Origin: CALAGB01 sp963713965
Lineage (GTDB): Bacteria; Chloroflexota; Chloroflexia; Thermomicrobiales; Thermomicrobiaceae
Reading direction: 5' to 3'
Length of the DNA: 64,000 nucleotides
Assembly: GCA_963713965.1 (NCBI GenBank)
Contig: OY970217.1
Span: 744,001 to 808,000 of the forward strand
The translations under genes were made by a program, and so were the position numbers. The notes under the pieces are model-generated. The model saw nothing but the letters and a program-made list of their open reading frames with translations. It made no database searches and was not told the origin of the DNA. Below are positions 59,666 to 64,000 of this stretch, in pieces. Numbering within the stretch: the first letter of the stretch is position 1; each line of letters starts with the position of its first letter.

Positions 59666-60949
59666 TCAGACCGGATCCAGGTACGAGATTTCCGCTCCGA
59701 GTGAGTGCAGCTTGCCCACGATGTCTTCATATCCGCGACGCAGATGCTGTATTTCGTTGATGCGGGTTTCACCGTCGGCGACCAACCCGGCCAACACCAG
59801 GCACGCTCCGCTTCGGATGTCCAACGCGTGTACGTCTGCCCCGGTGAGACGAGCCGGACCATTGATGATGGCTTGCTGCTTGTCGACCACCTGAATGGCG
59901 GCACCCATGTTGACCAACTCACGCGCATATCGCAGGCGATCGTTGAAGACGCGCTCGAAGACGCGACTGCTGCCGTCCGCTTGCGTCATGAGAACGGCAA
60001 AGGCAGCCTGCAAATCGGTCGGGAATCCGGGAAACGGCAGCGCCTGAATCTCCGTCGCGATGAGTTCTCCGCGACCACGCACGAGCATGGTATCGGCGTT
60101 CCACCAGACCTCTGCCCCCGCCTCCCGCAGCTTGGAGGTGAGCGGTACCATGTCATTCTCCGACACATGGTCCAGGATCACCTCGCCGTCGGTGATGGCC
60201 GCAGCGATGGCGATCGTCCCAGCCTCGATGCGATCAGGCAGGATGGCGGCGCGATAGCCGCGCAGCCGGTCGACGCCGTCAACGCGGATGTGTGGCGTCC
60301 CTACACCACCCACTCGCGCGCCCATGTCCTCCAGCAGCGATCCCAGAAATGCGATCTCCGGCTCCGAGGCGGCGTTCACGATGGTCGTTCGCCCGCGTGC
60401 CAGTGTGGCCGCCATGAGGAGATTCTCGGTCCCGGTATGGCTGGGGTAGTCCATGTAGAGCTCGGCGCCATAGAGACGGCTGGCCGACATGCGGTATCCA
60501 GAGTCGTCGGAGTCGATGGCGGCACCCATGCGCCTGAACCCGCGCAGATCGACGTCGACAGGTCGTGTCCCGAGCTTGCAACCGCCCGGCGCAGTCGATC
60601 CGGCCTGACCGTAGCGAGAGAGGAGCGGTCCGCTCACCAGGAAAGACGCACGCATCTTCTCGACTAGATGTGACGGCGCGTCAAACTGGGTGACATTACG
60701 CGCGCAGATGCGCAGGCGATGACCTTCCTGATCGAAATCGACGTCGGCTCCGAGCCAACGCAGCAGATCGACCATCACCAAGACATCTTCCAGGACCGGA
60801 ACGTTCTCCAGCAGGCATTCTTCGTCGGTCAGGAGCGCGGCGGCCATTGCCGGTAGCGTTGCATTTTTGGCGCCGTCAATGCCGACTCGTCCATTCAGTC
60901 GTGCTCCGCCTGTGGTAAGGATGGTCTTGGCCTCGGTGGCTACCTGCAT
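59666..60949 (-). CDS. murA: UDP-N-acetylglucosamine 1-carboxyvinyltransferase
   Basis: A 427-residue EPSP-synthase-fold enzyme, the first committed step of peptidoglycan synthesis. The conserved DGAKNATLPAMAAALL start and active-site loop STAPGGCKLGTRPVD with Cys124 are present. The cysteine is the fosfomycin target, so sensitivity is expected unless other barriers exist. GGGGGAAA precedes the ATG. It sits alone between the ATP synthase operon terminator and the redoxin genes. Its presence shows a peptidoglycan-making organism. Confidence 0.95.
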   Translation of the reverse strand: MQVATEAKTILTTGGARLNGRVGIDGAKNATLPAMAAALLTDEECLLENVPVLEDVLVMVDLLRWLGADVDFDQEGHRLRICARNVTQFDAPSHLVEKMRASFLVSGPLLSRYGQAGSTAPGGCKLGTRPVDVDLRGFRRMGAAIDSDDSGYRMSASRLYGAELYMDYPSHTGTENLLMAATLARGRTTIVNAASEPEIAFLGSLLEDMGARVGGVGTPHIRVDGVDRLRGYRAAILPDRIEAGTIAIAAAITDGEVILDHVSENDMVPLTSKLREAGAEVWWNADTMLVRGRGELIATEIQALPFPGFPTDLQAAFAVLMTQADGSSRVFERVFNDRLRYARELVNMGAAIQVVDKQQAIINGPARLTGADVHALDIRSGACLVLAGLVADGETRINEIQHLRRGYEDIVGKLHSLGAEISYLDPV

Positions 60950-61058
60950 GCGGATTTCCCCCAGTCCGGCCGTTCTCTGGGCCGTAGCGTGCGATGTGGC
61001 AGTATGGCGGTGCGGACAGTCCCCACTCGTCCGACACCGTTACAAGCATATATGAAAA

Positions 61059-61085
61059 CGGAAGATGGTGATTACCATCTTCCGC
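61059..61085 (-). terminator. Terminator of the ATP synthase operon
   Basis: GGAAGATGGT and ACCATCTTCC form a perfect 10-base stem with a 4-base loop, followed by TTTTCAT on the minus strand. It lies 53 bases after atpC. Confidence 0.82.
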
Positions 61086-61138
61086 CTCACAGTCACAGTT
61101 AGTCGAAGTCCTGGGCGCCTTTGACCATGCGCCGCGAG

Positions 61139-61585
61139 CTACTGCGAGGAACCGGGTCGCGGCCCCGATGGTTGGCGACCGCGGGTCCGCTGTCCAACCC
61201 GTAGGCGAATCATTGACCGTCGGAGCGCGATCTCTGCACGTGTGAAGTCGATCTGCGCGGTTCGCTCAGACAGACGTGCCTCGGCACGATCGCGCGCCGT
61301 CTGTGCGCGAGCGAGATCGATATCCTCGGCTCGTTCTGCAGTGTCGGCCAAAATGCGAACCTGGTCGTGGGAAACTTCGAGGAAGCCTCCGAAGACGACG
61401 ATGGACTCCTCCATGCCGCCCTTCTTGATGCGCATTTCGCCCAGCGCAAGGAGTGAGACGATCGGCGCGTGGCGCGGAAGAATGCCGAGCGTGCCATCCG
61501 CACCCGGAGCGACGACCATGTCGACATCGTCCTCTTCATAGACGATTCGCTCGCCCGTCACAACCTCGACTCGTAGTTTTGCCAT
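61139..61585 (-). CDS. atpC: F1F0 ATP synthase epsilon subunit
   Basis: A 148-residue epsilon subunit. The N-terminal beta-sandwich includes GERIVYEEDDVDMVVAPGADGTLGILPRHAPIVSLL, followed by the C-terminal helical hairpin with DIDLARAQTARDRAEARL. The last 20 residues are Arg/Pro-rich. The ATG at 61585 has GGGAGAAG upstream; the frame continues to 61783 but would overlap atpD. Last gene of the operon; a terminator follows. Confidence 0.93.
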   Translation of the reverse strand: MAKLRVEVVTGERIVYEEDDVDMVVAPGADGTLGILPRHAPIVSLLALGEMRIKKGGMEESIVVFGGFLEVSHDQVRILADTAERAEDIDLARAQTARDRAEARLSERTAQIDFTRAEIALRRSMIRLRVGQRTRGRQPSGPRPGSSQ

Positions 61586-61649
61586 TCTTCTCCCTCTGCC
61601 ACCTGCGAACGGCACGCGAGCCGTCCGGCTGACCGGTCCCGACTCCGGA

Positions 61650-63050
61650 TTAGACCTCGGTCGCCATCTGCTGCGCGGTCTCGACCGCTTCGTCGATGCC
61701 ACCGACCATGTAGAAGGCCTGCTCTGGGAGCGAGTCGTGCTTGCCCTCGAGAATCTCCTTGAAACCACGCACCGTCTCGCCACGCTCCACGTAGCGGCCC
61801 GGGCGACCTGTGAAGGCCTCGGCGACGAACATCGGTTGCGTCAGGAAGCGTTGAATCTTTCGGGCTCGCGTAACGGTGAGACGGTCGTCCTCGCTCAACT
61901 CTTCCATACCGAGAATCGCGATGATGTCCTGCAGGTCACGATACCGCTGCAGTACGCGCTGCACTTCACGTGCGACGCCGTAGTGCTCATCGCCCACGAT
62001 CTGTGGGTCGAGAATTCGCGACGTTGAAGACAACGGGTCCACCGCCGGATAGAGTCCCTGGTCGGCAATCGACCGCTCGAGCGAGATGGTTGCATCGAGG
62101 TGAGCGAAGGTCGTAGCCGGCGCCGGGTCAGTGTAGTCGTCGGCCGGAACATAGACGGCCTGAACCGACGTGATCGAACCGCGTTTTGTCGACGTGATGC
62201 GCTCCTGCAGCTGGCCCATCTCAGAACCGAGCGTTGGCTGGTAACCGACGGCGCTCGGCATACGACCGAGCAACGCCGAGACCTCAGATCCGGCTTGCAC
62301 GAAGCGGAAGATGTTGTCGATGAAGAGGAGCACATCGCGACCCTCGTCACGGAAATACTCGGCCATGGTCAGGCCGGTCAGCCCGACACGAAGGCGCGCT
62401 CCTGGCGGCTCATTCATCTGCCCGAAGACGAGGACCGTCTTGTCGACGACGCCCGATTCGTGCATCTCGCCCCAAAGTGACGTTCCCTCACGAGTCCGCT
62501 CGCCTACACCGGTGAAGACGGAATAACCACCATGCTCCGCGGCGATGTTGCGAATGAGCTCCATGATGATAACCGTCTTGCCGACTCCGGCTCCGCCGAA
62601 CACGCCCGTCTTGCCACCCTGGGTGAACGGAGCGATCAGGTCGATAACTTTGACGCCAGTCTCGAAAACCTCGACCTCGGTCGACTGCTCCTCGAACGAC
62701 GGCGCTGGTCGGTGAATCGGGTACTCGATCTCGGTGCTGACCGGACCAGCGTTGTCGACCGGTTCCCCAAGGACGTTGAAAATGCGGCCCAGTGTGGCTG
62801 GACCCACCGGCACCTGAATCGACTTGCCGGTGTCAACCGCGACCGCTCCACGGCGAAGACCGTCGGTCGTGGACATCGCGACCGCACGAACCCAGTCGTT
62901 GCCAAGGTGCTGCTGAACTTCGAGAATCAGCGGGTGGTCAGGGTCCTCTCGCTCAACCGCGAGGGCGTTGTAAATTTCCGGCAGTCCATCTGGCGGAAAC
63001 TCGACGTCGACGACGACGCCCTGGATCTGAACGATTGTGCCTGCTGCCAT
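61650..63050 (-). CDS. atpD: F1F0 ATP synthase beta subunit
   Basis: A 466-residue catalytic beta subunit. Walker A GGAGVGKT is at 152-159, Walker B is VLLFIDNIFRF, and the GERTREG and ALLGRMPSAVGYQPTL motifs are conserved. It makes ATP at the F1 head. GAGGAAACG precedes the ATG. The order atpG-atpD-atpC is standard. Confidence 0.98.
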   Translation of the reverse strand: MAAGTIVQIQGVVVDVEFPPDGLPEIYNALAVEREDPDHPLILEVQQHLGNDWVRAVAMSTTDGLRRGAVAVDTGKSIQVPVGPATLGRIFNVLGEPVDNAGPVSTEIEYPIHRPAPSFEEQSTEVEVFETGVKVIDLIAPFTQGGKTGVFGGAGVGKTVIIMELIRNIAAEHGGYSVFTGVGERTREGTSLWGEMHESGVVDKTVLVFGQMNEPPGARLRVGLTGLTMAEYFRDEGRDVLLFIDNIFRFVQAGSEVSALLGRMPSAVGYQPTLGSEMGQLQERITSTKRGSITSVQAVYVPADDYTDPAPATTFAHLDATISLERSIADQGLYPAVDPLSSTSRILDPQIVGDEHYGVAREVQRVLQRYRDLQDIIAILGMEELSEDDRLTVTRARKIQRFLTQPMFVAEAFTGRPGRYVERGETVRGFKEILEGKHDSLPEQAFYMVGGIDEAVETAQQMATEV

Positions 63051-63105
63051 CTAGATCGTTTCCTCTCGACTTCGCGCAATCTTGATACGTCTCCTGGACG
63101 TGGCC

Positions 63106-63972
63106 TCAGGAAAGAGCCGCAGCTCCAGCTGCAATCTCCGAAACTTCTCGGGTAATTTGTGACTGACGCACCTTGTTGTAGGTCAGCGTCAGCTCTCTCA
63201 CCAAATCACGTGCGTTGTCGGTCGCGCTTCTCATGGCGACCATGCGTGAGCTGTGCTCACTCGCGATCGACTCCAGCAATGCCTGAAAGATCTGAACTTC
63301 CACGAATCGCGGAAGCAGCGCTTCCAATACTTCGGCTGGGCTGGGCTCAAAAATGTAATCCGTGATCTCGCCCGAGCCCTCCGGGGCCTGAATTGGCAGG
63401 ACCTGCTGGATCTCGGCCGTTTGCCGCAGCGTGTTGATGAATTTCGTGTGCGCCACGTAGACCGCATCTACCTTCTCGGATTCAAAGTCTGAAATGGCAA
63501 CCTGCACGATAGCGCGAACCAAATCCATCGATGGTTGTTCACCGTTCTGCGGGAACTCGGCGACCAGATTCTTCCCGAAGCGCGTGTAGAAATCACGCCC
63601 CTTGCGCCCGACCGTGATCATATCGACGTTTTCGGGGCCCTCTGGTCGTTCGTTAGCCATGAAACGGAGGGCGCGACGAATCACGTTTGCGTTGAACGCG
63701 CCTGCCAGCCCTTTGTCAGATGTGATCAGGATGATCTCTGAACGCCGAATCGGACGCTGAACCAGGAGTGGGAAGCGAGACTGCTCCTCCACCCCGACCG
63801 ATGCGAGATCGCCAACCATCGCGCGAATGCGTTCCGCATACGGACGCGTGGCCACGACGTGTTGCTGGGCGCGGCGCATCTTCGACGCGGCTACCATCTC
63901 CATGGCACGAGTAATCTGCGCCGTGTTCCCGACGCTTCGAATGCGGCGCTTGATCTCACGTGGTGTCGCCAC
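63106..63972 (-). CDS. atpG: F1F0 ATP synthase gamma subunit
   Basis: A 288-residue central-shaft subunit. The N- and C-terminal helices that enter the alpha3beta3 ring are visible: TPREIKRRIRSVGNTAQITRAMEMVAASKMRRAQ and RSATDNARDLVRELTLTYNKVRQSQITREVSEI. It starts with GTG behind GAGGGAG. It is 55 bases upstream of atpD on the minus strand. Full length for the family. Confidence 0.96.
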   Translation of the reverse strand: MATPREIKRRIRSVGNTAQITRAMEMVAASKMRRAQQHVVATRPYAERIRAMVGDLASVGVEEQSRFPLLVQRPIRRSEIILITSDKGLAGAFNANVIRRALRFMANERPEGPENVDMITVGRKGRDFYTRFGKNLVAEFPQNGEQPSMDLVRAIVQVAISDFESEKVDAVYVAHTKFINTLRQTAEIQQVLPIQAPEGSGEITDYIFEPSPAEVLEALLPRFVEVQIFQALLESIASEHSSRMVAMRSATDNARDLVRELTLTYNKVRQSQITREVSEIAAGAAALS

Positions 63973-63975
63973 GCT

Positions 63976-64000
63976 TTACTCCCTCTCTTGCCGATGGTCG
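63976..64000 (-). CDS. Possible end of the ATP synthase alpha subunit gene, cut by window edge
   Basis: On the minus strand a frame ends DHRQERE and a TAA stop just before the atpG start. The atpA gene is normally upstream of atpG, so this may be its last codons. Only 7 codons are visible, so the call rests on gene order. Confidence 0.35.

Overview
The window is a gene-dense (roughly 60% G+C) bacterial chromosome segment. It is complete in the middle and cut at both ends: a uracil-DNA glycosylase runs off the left edge and the F1 ATP synthase operon runs off the right edge. Gene content suggests a Chloroflexota organism, most likely close to Thermomicrobia/Sphaerobacter. The hints are a Cox-type molybdenum hydroxylase operon, a SCO1664-type kinase-like protein, an F420-type luciferase-family oxidoreductase, System I cytochrome c maturation, YcaQ and DUF402 proteins, and frequent GTG/TTG starts behind strong Shine-Dalgarno sites. 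No marker gene fixes the taxonomy, so this is an inference.

Layout. 0-8.5 kb: DNA repair (glycosylase, YcaQ-type), glycogen phosphorylase, Nif3, phosphomannomutase, DUF402, infA and a HTH regulator. 8.5-16.6 kb: a PLP enzyme/oxidoreductase pair, purine synthesis (purN, guaA, purD), a repeat-bearing spacer, a NarL-type response regulator, a NUDIX hydrolase and tRNA-Cys. 17-33 kb: housekeeping and catabolic genes, namely GNAT, a second glycosylase, adenine deaminase, MerR, BON and BtpA proteins, recJ, a DtxR regulator, metallophosphoesterase, DUF1786, prenyl synthase, a membrane peptidase, an allantoinase-type hydrolase, a molybdopterin-binding protein and DinB. 33.5-37.2 kb: tig-clpP-clpX, reading leftward. 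37.4-48.5 kb: a rightward SCO1664-like gene, then coxG-S-L-M, coxD-E, two XdhC/CoxI-type genes, a MobA-like transferase, a NUDIX gene and corA. 48.5-51.6 kb: a monooxygenase-domain protein, a UbiE/UbiA-like pair and an F420-type oxidoreductase. 51.8-59.5 kb: a leftward cytochrome c maturation block (ccmE-F-H-I-A-B-C-D plus ccdA and a TlpA thioredoxin). 59.7-64 kb: murA and atpG-D-C.

How it fits together. The most coherent system is the molybdenum hydroxylase operon with its maturation genes. Its large subunit has the form II active-site motif AYRGAGR rather than the CO-oxidising AYxCSFR. An XdhC-type pair and a MobA-like enzyme for the cofactor follow, and a molybdopterin-binding protein, allantoinase-type hydrolase and adenine deaminase lie nearby. 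This makes a purine or related heterocycle substrate as plausible as CO. The second system is a full System I cytochrome c assembly line whose CcmE carries cysteine in place of the usual heme-binding histidine. I found no CRISPR array, prophage, intact insertion sequence or rRNA. The most unusual proteins are a trigger factor with a 95-residue acidic tail, a family 4-like uracil-DNA glycosylase without its iron-sulfur cysteines, a Gfo/Idh protein without the EKP motif, and the Cys-type CcmE.
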